Positions 21,414-29,988 are shown, counted from the first letter of the stretch. The stretch is 64,000 nt of DNA from Micromonospora matsumotoense (GCF_900091525.1 NZ_FMCU01000002.1:124001-188000); one strand, 5' to 3'. Notes: generated from the sequence alone by a model not told the origin. Made by a program: numbers and translations.

Positions 21414-22036
21414 TCCGGGTGCTGCTGGTCGACGACCAGCACCTGATCCGCGCGGGCCTGCGGATGCTCTGCGAGGCTCAGCCCGACATCGAGGTCGTCG
21501 GGGAGGCCGACAACGGCCGCGACGCGGTCACCCTGGCCGCCCGGCTCGTCCCCGACGTGGTGGTGATGGACCTGCGGATGCCCGGTGTCGACGGGATCAC
21601 CGCGACCGGTCGCATCCTCGCCGACCGGCCCGCAGCCCGGGTGCTGGTGCTGACCACGTTCGGCGACGACGACCACCTCTTTCCCGCGTTGACCGCCGGT
21701 GCCTGCGGTTTCCTACTCAAGGACGCCCCGCCGGCCGATCTGATCGACGGGGTCCGGCGGGCCGCCGCCGGGGCCAGTCCGTTCAGCGAGGAGGTGTTGC
21801 AGCGGTTGGTCCGACGGGCGGTGCAGGCCCGCGTGGAGCTACGGAGGCCGGTGTCGGGCCTGACCGCCCGCGAGCGGGACGTGCTGGATCTGGTGGCCGA
21901 GGGGCTGTCGAACACCGAGATCGCCGACCGGCTGCACATTGGGGTGACCACGGTCAAGACGCACATCACCAGCCTGATGACCAAGACGGACAGCCCGAAC
22001 CGGGTACGCCTGGCCCTGTTCGCCCGGGGCGGCTGA
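21410..22036 (+). CDS. NarL/LuxR-type response regulator
   Basis: A 208-residue regulator. The receiver domain has the acidic pair in LLVDDQHL, phospho-acceptor Asp54 in VVMDLRMPG and Lys104 in FLLKDAPP. The C-terminal LuxR helix-turn-helix is LTARERDVLDLVAEGLSNTEIA followed by VTTVKTHITSL. The GTG overlaps the kinase stop, so kinase and regulator are made together. Targets are not evident; the membrane genes of the same operon are candidates. Confidence 0.93.
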   Translation: MIRVLLVDDQHLIRAGLRMLCEAQPDIEVVGEADNGRDAVTLAARLVPDVVVMDLRMPGVDGITATGRILADRPAARVLVLTTFGDDDHLFPALTAGACGFLLKDAPPADLIDGVRRAAAGASPFSEEVLQRLVRRAVQARVELRRPVSGLTARERDVLDLVAEGLSNTEIADRLHIGVTTVKTHITSLMTKTDSPNRVRLALFARGG

Positions 22037-22114
22037 ACGGCCGACGGGCCGGCGGTCAGTGGGGCGGCGGTATGTGCGCGGGGCGGCGGTCCGCGCATGG
22101 GCCGGCAGCGGTGG

Positions 22115-22684
22115 TCAGGGCGCGGGCCAGTGGCGCAGCAGGGCGTCCAGGGCGTCGATGACCCGGGTCCAGGTCTGCTCGGTGTCCGGGGCGCTGTGGC
22201 TGAACCCACCACCCAGCTCCAGGCTGACGTAGCCGTGGAAGACGCTGCCCAGCAGCCGGACCGCGTGGGTCTGGTCCGGCTCGCTCAGGTGGTAGCCGCG
22301 CAGGATCGCCCGGGTCAGCTCGGCGTGCCGGCCACCGGCGCTGGCGGCGGCCGTGGCCGGGTCGAGCCTGAGCTGGGCGGCGGACCACCGCCCCGGATGC
22401 TCCCGGGCGTAGTCGCGGTAGACGCCGCCGAGGGCGGCCAGCGCGTCCCGGCCGGCCCGCCCGGCGAGGGCGTCGGCGGCCCGGACGGCGAGTTCGTCGA
22501 GGGCCAGCAGGGCGATCCGGGTACGCAGGTCCCGGGAGTTGCTCAGGTGTGAGTAGAGGCTCGCTACCGTGACGTCGAAGCGTCGGGCCAGGGCCGACAG
22601 GGTCACCTGGTCGAAGCCGACCTCGTCGGCCAACTCCGCCCCTGCCCGGGTGAGGCGTTCCGTGGTCAGTCCCGCGCGTGCCAT
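22115..22684 (-). CDS. TetR/AcrR-family repressor
   Basis: A 189-residue repressor. The N-terminal TetR helix-turn-helix covers about residues 8-52 (AGAELADEVGFDQVTLSALARRF, then VTVASLYSHL). The C-terminal part resembles the WHG-type TetR ligand domain (LGSVFHGYVSLE). It is divergent from the FBP-domain gene, and a perfect palindrome lies in the 50-base gap. It most likely represses itself and that gene. Confidence 0.9.
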   Translation of the reverse strand: MARAGLTTERLTRAGAELADEVGFDQVTLSALARRFDVTVASLYSHLSNSRDLRTRIALLALDELAVRAADALAGRAGRDALAALGGVYRDYAREHPGRWSAAQLRLDPATAAASAGGRHAELTRAILRGYHLSEPDQTHAVRLLGSVFHGYVSLELGGGFSHSAPDTEQTWTRVIDALDALLRHWPAP

Positions 22685-22701
22685 AACCCATTATGCGTTT
22701 G

Positions 22702-22716
22702 CCTAAAGGTTTTAGG
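22702..22716. promoter_or_regulatory. TetR operator, perfect palindrome
   Basis: CCTAAA-GGT-TTTAGG, a perfect 6-base inverted repeat that extends imperfectly to TTTG/GAAA on both sides. It lies 18 bases from the TetR start and 18 bases before the FBP gene start, an ideal place for repression of both divergent genes. Confidence 0.75.
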
Positions 22717-22734
22717 AAACCTACCGTGGCAGTC

Positions 22735-23226
22735 ATGGAGCCCCTGACCGAGCAGCAGATCCGTGCCGCGTTCGTGAACTGCACCAAGGGCGAGTCCAAG
22801 CGGCTGCACGTGCCCCGCGACCTCGCCGAGCGCCCCTGGGCCGACCTGGACTTCCTCGGCTGGCGGGATCCCCGGTCACCCGAGCGGGCCTACCTGGTCA
22901 CGGAGTTGGACGGCTCCCGGACCGCTCTGGCGCTGCGCTGCCCCACCCCCGGCACCCGGCAGCCGCCGCGGGGCATGTGCGCGATCTGCCTGACCTCCCC
23001 GGCCGGTGGCGTCAGCCTGATGGTCGCGCCGAGAGCGGGCAAGGCCGGGCAGCAGGGCAACTCGGTGGGCACCTACCTCTGCACCGACCTCGCCTGCTCG
23101 CTCTACGTGCGGGGGCGCAGGAACGCCGGCCCCGGTGCCCGCATGCAGGAGTCCCTGACCACCGCGGAGCAGATCCAGCGGACCGTGACGAACCTCGCCG
23201 CCTTCATCGCCCGGGTGACCGCCTGA
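22735..23226 (+). CDS. FBP-domain (treble-clef zinc finger) protein
   Basis: A 163-residue protein of the FBP_C family, named after elongation-factor-G/fibronectin-binding proteins. It contains a four-cysteine zinc site: Cys82 and Cys85 in CAICLTSP and Cys116 and Cys121 in CTDLACSLYVRGR. The mycobacterial homologue of this fold binds EF-G and relieves fusidic acid, so a translation-linked role is plausible but unproven here. I chose ATG 22735, which keeps the TetR operator outside the gene. It is controlled with the divergent TetR repressor. Confidence 0.8.
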   Translation: MEPLTEQQIRAAFVNCTKGESKRLHVPRDLAERPWADLDFLGWRDPRSPERAYLVTELDGSRTALALRCPTPGTRQPPRGMCAICLTSPAGGVSLMVAPRAGKAGQQGNSVGTYLCTDLACSLYVRGRRNAGPGARMQESLTTAEQIQRTVTNLAAFIARVTA

Positions 23227-23254
23227 CCGGACCGTGCCGGCGGCGCGGGGCGGC

Positions 23255-23887
23255 TCACACCGCCCCGCCCACCCACGCGAACCCCAGGCGGACGAGCGCG
23301 GCCAGGGGCACCGCCACGGCCACTGCGAGCACCTGCCGTCGACGCGAACCGCCGACCAGCAGCACGACCAGGACACCCAGCGCGATGTCGATGGCGACAT
23401 TCCATCCCACGCCCGATGGGTAGTTCGGATCACCGGTCCTGCCGGCGAACCGCGCTGCCTCCTCGAAGAACACGGCCGCCGGCAGCGCCGTCCCCACCAC
23501 CTGCCGCCGGCCCGACCCGCGCGCCCAGACGCCGCTTATTCCGAAGACCACACCGGTCAGCACGCCGAGCGCCATCCAGAACAGCGACGTCGTCGCCCAC
23601 AGCACGGCCAGGTCGTCGCCCTGCAGGAGCCACGCCGCCAGGTAGTAGCTGGGCACCGCGACGACGAGCAGAGCGGCGGCACCCAGGGCCGCCCGCAGCC
23701 AGGCCGACCGGACCCAGTAGCCGAACCCGAAGGCGGCAACCGCCCAGGTGGCCGTGGAATTGCCCAGTTCGGCCAGGGGGGAGGGCATCCACTTGATCCA
23801 CACGAAATCGAGGAAACCCAGCAGGAAGCCGCCCGCCACGGTGACGAAAGCCAGCACACGAAGATCAGGTCGCATGGCGCGGAGCAT
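23255..23887 (-). CDS. Polytopic membrane protein (DUF6518-like)
   Basis: A 210-residue protein with about six hydrophobic helices. It starts RVLAFVTVAGGFLLGFLDF and has a conserved-looking acidic motif VFFEEAARFAGR near residue 139-150. Length and pattern fit a Streptomyces/Micromonospora membrane family I remember as DUF6518. Two starts are possible (23887 and 23875). A palindrome overlaps the first one. Function unknown. Confidence 0.65.
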   Translation of the reverse strand: MLRAMRPDLRVLAFVTVAGGFLLGFLDFVWIKWMPSPLAELGNSTATWAVAAFGFGYWVRSAWLRAALGAAALLVVAVPSYYLAAWLLQGDDLAVLWATTSLFWMALGVLTGVVFGISGVWARGSGRRQVVGTALPAAVFFEEAARFAGRTGDPNYPSGVGWNVAIDIALGVLVVLLVGGSRRRQVLAVAVAVPLAALVRLGFAWVGGAV

Positions 23888-23897
23888 ACTCAGTATG
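23885..23897. promoter_or_regulatory. Palindrome over the membrane-protein start
   Basis: CATACT-C-AGTATG, a perfect 13-base palindrome that includes the first possible start codon of the minus-strand membrane gene. It may be an operator, or part of a promoter for a nearly leaderless transcript beginning before ATG 23875. Confidence 0.4.
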
Positions 23898-23955
23898 TAA
23901 AGGCGAGGGAGCCTCGGGTGCCGCCCCGGCGCGTGTCGGGTCGGTCGTGATGGCG

Positions 23956-24099
23956 CTAGCGGGGGTGCCGGCCGATCCGCACGCCGAGTCCGACCGCGCC
24001 GATGACCAGCAGGCCGCCCAGTCCGACCCGCTCGGCGAACTCGCCGACGCTCATCTTGCGTTTGGCCAGTTCGACGTCGATGCGTACGACGACGGGCAT
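23956..24099 (-). pseudogene. Truncated XRE helix-turn-helix gene
   Basis: A 47-codon frame. Its first 27 residues, MPVVVRIDVELAKRKMSVGE then FAERVGL, are the exact beginning of the small XRE regulators common in actinomycetes, usually about 65-75 residues long. After GL the expected recognition helix is replaced by GGLLVIGAVGLGVRIGRHPR, a hydrophobic stretch of other origin. So the gene looks internally deleted or fused and is unlikely to bind DNA. A palindrome typical of an operator remains upstream. Confidence 0.6.
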
Positions 24100-24119
24100 C
24101 AGATCACCGCCGCCAAGCT

Positions 24120-24132
24120 ATTGAAAGTCAAT
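24120..24132. promoter_or_regulatory. Operator-like dyad upstream of truncated XRE gene
   Basis: ATTGA-AAG-TCAAT, a perfect 5-base inverted repeat in an AT-rich patch, 21 bases upstream of ATG 24099. On the minus strand it includes TTGACT. It may be the leftover promoter-operator of the former regulator. Confidence 0.45.
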
Positions 24133-24165
24133 CGACTCCGGCGGGTGGGCGGTGACCCGGCACCG

Positions 24166-25644
24166 TCAGGGGATCGGCCACTCGTGGACCGGGCGGTTGC
24201 TGTGCATCAGCTCGACGTAGTGCCGGACCACCTCGCGCAGCGCCTCCGGCCGGTCGAGGTGGTCGGCGGATTCCAACCGGTGCAACGTCGCCACCTGCCA
24301 GCTCGCGCCGTTGCGCCCGGTCAGGCAGCGCTGCTCGATGATGCCGAGCAGCCGGTCGCGTTCGGCCGGGTCCACCCCCCACCCGTCCAGCCCCTGGTGC
24401 GCCAGCGGCAGCAGTCGGCGCAGCACCAGCTCGGTCGCCGGCAGGTAGCCCAGGCCCGGCCAGTAGACCTGCGCGTCGATGCCGTGCCGGGCGCCGCTGG
24501 TGAAGTTCTCCTCCGCCGCGCTGAACGACATCTGCGACCACAGTGGCCGGTCCGACTCGGCCAGCGCCCGGACCAGCCCGAAATAGAACGCGCCGTTGGC
24601 GATGGTGTCCACCACGGTCGGCCCGGCCGGCAGCACCCGGTTCTCCACCCGCAGGTGCGGGCGGCCCTTCCACACGTCGTACACCGGCCGGTTCCAGCGG
24701 TAGATGGTGCCGTTGTGCAACCGCAGCTCGGCCAGCCTCGGCACCCCACCGGCGGCCAGCGTCTGCGCCGGGTCCTCCGGGTCGCCGACCGGCAACAGCG
24801 CCGGGAAGTAGCGCACGTTCTCCTCGAACAGGTCGAAGACGCTGTTGATCCAGCGCTCACCGAACCAGACCCGCGGGCGTACCCCCTGGGCCTTGATCTC
24901 CTCCGAGCGGGTGTCGGTGGCCTGCTGGAACAGCGGCACCCGGGTCTCCCGCCACAGCTCGCGGCCGAAGAACAGCGGGGAGTTCGCGCCCAGCGCGAGC
25001 TGGATCCCGGCGACCGCCTGGGCGGCGTTCCAGTAGGCGGCGAAGTCGACCGGGCTGACCTGGAGGTGGAACTGGGTGCTGGTGCAGGCCGCCTCCGGGG
25101 TGATGGTGTCGGCCGTGGTGGCCAGCCGCTCCACCCCGCTGATCGCGATCCGCAGGTCCTCACCCCGGGCGGCGAAGATCTGCTCGTTGAGCAGGGCGTA
25201 GCGCGGGTTCGCCGACAACGCCCCGGCGGTCAGGTGCCCCGGCTCCAGGGTGGGCAGGATGCCGATCATCACCATGTGGGCGTCGACCGTGCGGGCCTTC
25301 TCCTCGGCGGCGTTCAGGCTGGCCCGGACGTGCTGCTCGAACTCGGCCGTGCCGGTGCCGACGAGCCGCCGGGGCGCCACGTTGATCTCCACGTTGAACT
25401 GGCCCAGCTCGGTCTGGAAACTGGGATCGGCGACAGCGGCCAGCACGTCGGCGTTGCGCATCGTCGGCCGGGAGTCGTCGTCGACCAGGTTCAGCTCGAT
25501 CTCCAGACCGGTCATCGGCCGTTCGACGTCGAACCGGGACTCCCGCAGCATCTCGGCGAAGACGTCCAGACACCGCCGGACCTTCTCCCGGTACTGGGCC
25601 CGATCCTCCCGACTGAACGTGCGCGCTCCGACTTCCTCGCCCAT
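24166..25644 (-). CDS. GCS2-family glutamate-cysteine ligase-like enzyme
   Basis: A 492-residue ATP-dependent ligase of the GCS2 fold. Motifs include MTGLEIELNLVD near residue 45, QTELGQFNVEINVAPR (positions about 77-92), CTSTQFHLQVSP and LRVENRVLPAGPT. GCS2 enzymes join an amine or cysteine to the gamma-carboxyl of glutamate. Actinomycetes usually rely on mycothiol, so the product may be gamma-glutamylcysteine for ergothioneine (EgtA role) or something else. No egtB-D genes are adjacent. ATG 25644 is preferred over GTG 25662. Confidence 0.8.
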   Translation of the reverse strand: MGEEVGARTFSREDRAQYREKVRRCLDVFAEMLRESRFDVERPMTGLEIELNLVDDDSRPTMRNADVLAAVADPSFQTELGQFNVEINVAPRRLVGTGTAEFEQHVRASLNAAEEKARTVDAHMVMIGILPTLEPGHLTAGALSANPRYALLNEQIFAARGEDLRIAISGVERLATTADTITPEAACTSTQFHLQVSPVDFAAYWNAAQAVAGIQLALGANSPLFFGRELWRETRVPLFQQATDTRSEEIKAQGVRPRVWFGERWINSVFDLFEENVRYFPALLPVGDPEDPAQTLAAGGVPRLAELRLHNGTIYRWNRPVYDVWKGRPHLRVENRVLPAGPTVVDTIANGAFYFGLVRALAESDRPLWSQMSFSAAEENFTSGARHGIDAQVYWPGLGYLPATELVLRRLLPLAHQGLDGWGVDPAERDRLLGIIEQRCLTGRNGASWQVATLHRLESADHLDRPEALREVVRHYVELMHSNRPVHEWPIP

Positions 25645-25808
25645 GGTCACCCGCCCTGTCACCCGTTGGTTCTGTCAACCTCGCACGTCCCGGACGGACC
25701 GGGAAGACCCGAAGGACCCTCTACGTACCCACCGGCGACCCGGGTGATCCCCGTCGCCCGGCGGTCATCCCGCGACAGGTGACGACGAGGGCTGGCTACC
25801 ATGACCCG

Positions 25809-26147
25809 ATGCGCGAGAAGGTGACCCGGTTGTTCGTGGCGGCGGCGATCGCCGAGGCGTGCTCGTGGCTGGCACTGCTGGTCGGCATGGCGGTCAAGTA
25901 CGGCCCGCCGGGCAACGAGATCGGCGTGCAGATCTTCGGGCCGATCCACGGCGCGCTCTTCGTGGCCTACGGGCTCCTGGTGCTCGCCGTGGCCCGGCTG
26001 CACCGGTGGTCCCTCGGCGTCACCCTCGTCGCCCTGCTCTGCGCGGTGCCGCCGTTCGCCACCCTGCTCTTCGAGCGCTGGGCCGCCCGCCGGGGGATGC
26101 TGCGGGCCGCCGGGGCGTCGCCCCGTCCGCTGACCCCGGTCGGCTGA
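25809..26147 (+). CDS. DUF3817 membrane protein
   Basis: A 112-residue protein with three hydrophobic helices and the DUF3817 signature order: RLFVAAAIAEACSWLALLVGM, GPIHGALFVAYGLLVLAV, then VALLCAVPPFATLLFERW. Members of this family occur widely in actinobacteria as small integral membrane proteins of unknown role. ATG 25809 lies directly before the first helix. It is monocistronic and converges on the next gene. Confidence 0.8.
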   Translation: MREKVTRLFVAAAIAEACSWLALLVGMAVKYGPPGNEIGVQIFGPIHGALFVAYGLLVLAVARLHRWSLGVTLVALLCAVPPFATLLFERWAARRGMLRAAGASPRPLTPVG

Positions 26148-26194
26148 CCCGGGCCGGCGACCGACCCGGGCCGACGGCCCCGGGTGGTGCGCCG

Positions 26195-26737
26195 TCAGGT
26201 GAGGACCACGGCGGCGGCGACCAGCAACACCAGCACCGCCCCCAGCACCGCCTGGATCAGCAGCGGCGGACCGAGGTGGCTCCACACCGTGGCGGTACGC
26301 GGGGTGAGCAGCTGACCGGTGGTCAGGTTGACGATCCGTTCGATACGCGGGGGCAGGTCGACGTCCTGCGGACGGAGGGTCAGCTGCACCCAGTCGGACG
26401 GGTGCACCGCGCTCTGCGGCAGGTGCCCGTGCAGCTCCACCTCGTAGAGCAGGCCCTTGTCGTCGCGCACCCGCACCGGGGTGACCAGGAACTCCGGACC
26501 CTTCTTCAGGTCCTTCCACGTGCGGCGCGCGCCCCCGCCGGCCCGGGACAGGGCGGCGCGCACCAGCATCACCAGCAGGCCCGCCACGCTCGCCGCGGTC
26601 AGCACCGCCACCAGTACCGGCTGGCCGATCCTGACCTCGCGGGGGTAGCCGTCCATGAAGCGGACCACCCGCCCGGTGAGAATCCGCTGGGTCGGGCGTA
26701 CCACCCGATTTCGGAGATCGCTGTCCATGTTCACCAC
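26195..26737 (-). CDS. Hypothetical membrane protein
   Basis: A 180-residue protein with two hydrophobic segments (about residues 40-62 and 158-180) around a soluble middle part containing WKDLKKGPEFLVTPVRVRDD. Start could be the GTG at 26737 or ATG 26728. It is divergent from the Balon-like gene. I do not recognise the family. Confidence 0.55.
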   Translation of the reverse strand: MVNMDSDLRNRVVRPTQRILTGRVVRFMDGYPREVRIGQPVLVAVLTAASVAGLLVMLVRAALSRAGGGARRTWKDLKKGPEFLVTPVRVRDDKGLLYEVELHGHLPQSAVHPSDWVQLTLRPQDVDLPPRIERIVNLTTGQLLTPRTATVWSHLGPPLLIQAVLGAVLVLLVAAAVVLT

Positions 26738-26916
26738 CGAGAGTCCTTATCCGTGCACAGATGGTATCCGTCGCGCGGTCGGAACGACGTGAATGAACCG
26801 GAGAGTCACGGCCGTCGCGACAGCGGGTGAGACAGGCCGGCCGACCGGTGGCCGGGTCGAGGTGACATCCCGGGCGGCGCGGGTAAGCGGGCGGCCGAGC
26901 CGGAAAGGGGTCGAGC

Positions 26917-28035
26917 ATGCAGCTGTCGTTCCTACGCCCGCTCTACGACCGTCCCGGGCCGTGGTGCTCGGTCTACCTGGACGCCTCCCGGGACACCCAG
27001 GACGCGCGTCCGGCGTTGGACCTGCGCTGGCGGGCCCTGGCCGACCAACTCGCCGCCGACGGCGCGGACGAGCCGACCATCGCGGCACTGGACCGGGTGG
27101 TCCGGGGCCACGACCCGCTGCCGGGCGACTACGGGTTGGCCGCGTTCGCCAGCGGGGGCCGGGTGGTGCTGTCCGAGTACCTCGCCGCGCCGCCACTGCG
27201 CGACCTGTCCGCGTACACCCCGCTGCCGCACGTCATGCCGCTGCTCGCGCAACGCGGTGAACAGGTGGCCTGGGTCCGGGTGCTCGCCGACCGCACCGGC
27301 GCGGACGCGGTCGCGGTCAGCGCCGGCGGGGTGCCCCGACGGGCCCACGTCACCGGCCGGCAGACCTACCCGCTGCGCCGGGTGCAACCCGGCGGCTGGT
27401 CCCAGTCCCGCTACCAGCGGGCCGCGATGGAAGCCTGGCACCACAACGCCGGGGACGCCGCCGCAGCCACCGCCGAGCTGGCCGACCGGGTCGGCGCGGA
27501 CGTGGTGGTCGTGGCCGGGGACATCCGGGCCACCGGGATGATCGCCGCACAGCTGCCGGCCCGCTGGCAGGACGTGGTGGTCCGCACCGATGCCGGCTCC
27601 CGGGCCGGCGGCGCCGACCCGGCCGCGATGGACGACGTCACCGTGCAGACCATCGCCGAGGTCGCCGACCAGCACGTCACCGCCGCGCTGGACCGGTTCG
27701 GCACCCAGGAGGACGTCGGCGCGGGGCTGGACGCCGTGGTGGCCGCCCTGCAACGTAACCAGGTCGACACCATGCTGCTCGTCGACGACCCGTCGGCCAT
27801 CGGTGAGCTGTGGATCGGACCCCGGCCCACCGACATCGCCACCGCACCCGGCCAGCTCGCCGCCGTGTCCGACCCGCAACGGGTCCGCGCCGACGCGGCA
27901 CTGGTCCGGGCACTGGTCGGCACGGACGCGGACCTGACCGTCCTCGGGCCGGACGAGGCGCCCGAGCTGGCCGACGGCGTCGGTGCGGTGCTGCGGTACG
28001 TCGACCCGGCCACCCCGGGACGCGACGATGGCTGA
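26917..28035 (+). CDS. Balon/Rv2629-like bacterial eRF1-family ribosome factor
   Basis: A 372-residue protein similar in length and order to mycobacterial Rv2629, of the bacterial release-factor-like (baeRF, Vms1/Ankzf1-related) group. The start WCSVYLDASRDTQDA and the end VGAVLRYVD match the family. GGWSQSRYQR at residues 159-168 sits where eRF1/Pelota proteins have their GGQ loop, but GGQ is absent. Relatives called Balon bind the ribosomal A site of dormant ribosomes with EF-Tu. ATG 26917 follows AAAGGGG. The last 8 bases overlap the TPP-enzyme gene. A weak SigB-like -10 (GGGTAA at 26881) lies upstream, without a good -35. Confidence 0.8.
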   Translation: MQLSFLRPLYDRPGPWCSVYLDASRDTQDARPALDLRWRALADQLAADGADEPTIAALDRVVRGHDPLPGDYGLAAFASGGRVVLSEYLAAPPLRDLSAYTPLPHVMPLLAQRGEQVAWVRVLADRTGADAVAVSAGGVPRRAHVTGRQTYPLRRVQPGGWSQSRYQRAAMEAWHHNAGDAAAATAELADRVGADVVVVAGDIRATGMIAAQLPARWQDVVVRTDAGSRAGGADPAAMDDVTVQTIAEVADQHVTAALDRFGTQEDVGAGLDAVVAALQRNQVDTMLLVDDPSAIGELWIGPRPTDIATAPGQLAAVSDPQRVRADAALVRALVGTDADLTVLGPDEAPELADGVGAVLRYVDPATPGRDDG

Positions 28036-29791
28036 CCGTACGGTCGCACACCTGGTGGTGGAGCGGCTGCGGGCCTGGCGGGTGCCCCGCGTCTTCGGCT
28101 GCCCGGGGGACGCGATCGCCCCGGTGGTCGAGGCGCTGGACACCGCCGGCGGGGACCCGGAGTTCGTCCCCGCCCGGCACGAGGAGACCGCCGCCTTCAT
28201 GGCGACCGGGCACGCCAAGTTCACCGGCGGCATCGGGGTCTGCCTGGCCACCCAGGGCCCGAGCGCGGTGCACCTGCTCAACGGCCTGTACGACGCGAAG
28301 CTGGACAGCAAGCCGGTGGTGGCGATCGTCGGGGAGGACGTCACCGGCCCGCTCGGTGAGGTGCACGAGGAGATCGGGCTGAGCCGCCTCTTCGGCGACG
28401 TCTGCCACCAGTTCGTCCGCTACGGCCGTACCCCGGCCCAGGTGCCGGCGCTGCTCGATCAGGCGTTCCGCACCGCCGCGGCGACCCGTAGCCCGACCTG
28501 CGTGGTGCTGCCCCGCGCGTTGCAGGTCGCCCTGGTGCCCGACCTGCAACCGGACGCGGCGGGCGTGCTCAACGCGACGCCGGGTGAACCGCTGGCCCGG
28601 GTGCTGCCACACCAGGCGGACCTGGACGCCGCCGCGGCGCTGCTCACCGTCGGACAGCGGGTGGCGATCCTGGTCGGGCAGGGCGCGCGGGGCGCCGCGG
28701 CGCAGATCACGGCGCTGGCCGACCGGCTGGGCGCCGGGGTGGCCACCTCCCTGCCGGGCAAGCCGGTGCTCGACGAGCGGTTGCCGTTCCACACCGGGGT
28801 GCTCGGTGAGGTCGGCACCACCGCCGCCGCGCAGCTGATGGGCGGCGCGGACACCCTGCTGCTGGTGGGCACCAACGACCCGTGGACCGACTACCTCCCG
28901 ATGCCCGGCCAGACCCGGACCATCCAGATCGACATCGACGGGCGGCGGATCGGCAGCCGGTACCCGGTGGACGTGCCGCTGGTCGGCGACGCCACCGAGA
29001 CCCTGCGCGCGCTGCTGGCCCAGGTCGCCGACCGGCCCAACCGGCAGTGGCGGGCCACCGTGGAGGGCTCCGTCGACCGGTGGCGCGTGGAGGCCGCGGC
29101 CCGCGCCGCCGAGCCGGCCGAGCCGGTCAACCCGCAGCTGGTGCTGCACGAGTTGTCCGCCCGGCTGCCCCGCGCCGGGTCGGTCGCCGTGGACGTCGGT
29201 TCGGTGCTCTACTGGTACGCCCGCCACCTGGAGCTGCCGCCCGGGGTCGACGCGCAGCTCTGCGGCGCACTCGGCTCGCTGGGGTGCGCCGTGCCGTACG
29301 CGCTCGCCGCGAAGCTGGACCGCCCGGACGAGCCGGTGGTCGCCCTGCTCGGCGACGGCGCGATGCAGCTCAACGGGCTCGCCGAGCTGATCACCGTGGC
29401 GCACCGCTGGCAGGAGTGGGCCGATCCCCGGCTGGTGGTGCTGGTGCTCAACAACCGCGACCACTCCGGGCTGGGCAACGGCCGGTGGGTGCCCGGTGTG
29501 CCCGGTCGACGGGCCGACGTGCCGTACGCCGGTTGGGCCCGGCTGCTCGGCCTGCACGGCGTCCGGGTGGACCGGCCGGAGCTGGTCGGCGCGGCCTGGG
29601 ACGAGGCGCTCGCCGCCGACCGGCCGTGTGTGCTGGAGGCGGTGGTGGACCCGACGGTGTCGCTGCGGGTGCCCGAACCGGCCCTGGCCGACCTGCGGAG
29701 CCTCTTCGCCGACGGCGACGCCACCCGACGCATCCGGGACCGGATGATGTCGGCCGAGCGGTCGATCGTCGAGGCGGAGGATCTCGTTTAG
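28028..29791 (+). CDS. Thiamine-diphosphate enzyme, pyruvate oxidase-like
   Basis: A 587-residue three-domain ThDP enzyme of the POX/acetohydroxyacid synthase family. The N-terminal domain has VFGCPGDAI and the catalytic glutamate Glu52 in RHEETAAFMATG. The cofactor site GDGAMQ at 442-447 runs on to VLVLNN about 30 residues later. Likely reaction: oxidative decarboxylation of pyruvate (PoxB type); the C-terminal membrane-binding peptide is not obvious. It is coupled by an 8-base overlap to the Balon-like gene, which suggests expression in stationary or low-energy states. Confidence 0.85.
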   Translation: MADRTVAHLVVERLRAWRVPRVFGCPGDAIAPVVEALDTAGGDPEFVPARHEETAAFMATGHAKFTGGIGVCLATQGPSAVHLLNGLYDAKLDSKPVVAIVGEDVTGPLGEVHEEIGLSRLFGDVCHQFVRYGRTPAQVPALLDQAFRTAAATRSPTCVVLPRALQVALVPDLQPDAAGVLNATPGEPLARVLPHQADLDAAAALLTVGQRVAILVGQGARGAAAQITALADRLGAGVATSLPGKPVLDERLPFHTGVLGEVGTTAAAQLMGGADTLLLVGTNDPWTDYLPMPGQTRTIQIDIDGRRIGSRYPVDVPLVGDATETLRALLAQVADRPNRQWRATVEGSVDRWRVEAAARAAEPAEPVNPQLVLHELSARLPRAGSVAVDVGSVLYWYARHLELPPGVDAQLCGALGSLGCAVPYALAAKLDRPDEPVVALLGDGAMQLNGLAELITVAHRWQEWADPRLVVLVLNNRDHSGLGNGRWVPGVPGRRADVPYAGWARLLGLHGVRVDRPELVGAAWDEALAADRPCVLEAVVDPTVSLRVPEPALADLRSLFADGDATRRIRDRMMSAERSIVEAEDLV

Positions 29792-29988
29792 CACCCCTCG
29801 GGCTGCGCACTCACCGTCCCGATCTGCCCCGGCCGGCGGAGCCCCGGCGGACCCCGTCCGGGCCGGGCCGGGCTGGGCGGTGGCGGCCCCCGCTGCACCG
29901 GTAGGGCCTACCGGTGGTGGTTCGAGGATTGCGCCCGGCGGGGCGGGATGCCCCGTTTAGACCCCAGAGGGAGGGGAAGCCGGGCCGC

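Noticed and set aside
23947..25782. 611-codon plus-strand frame
   Set aside because: Antisense of the GCS2 gene; His/Gln/Pro-rich shadow composition.
26861..26886. SigB-type promoter for the Balon-like gene
   Set aside because: GGGTAA is present, but the -35 position reads GGTG; too weak to claim.
29905..29960. tRNA-like GGTTCGAG near 29920
   Set aside because: The surrounding sequence does not pair into acceptor, D or anticodon stems.
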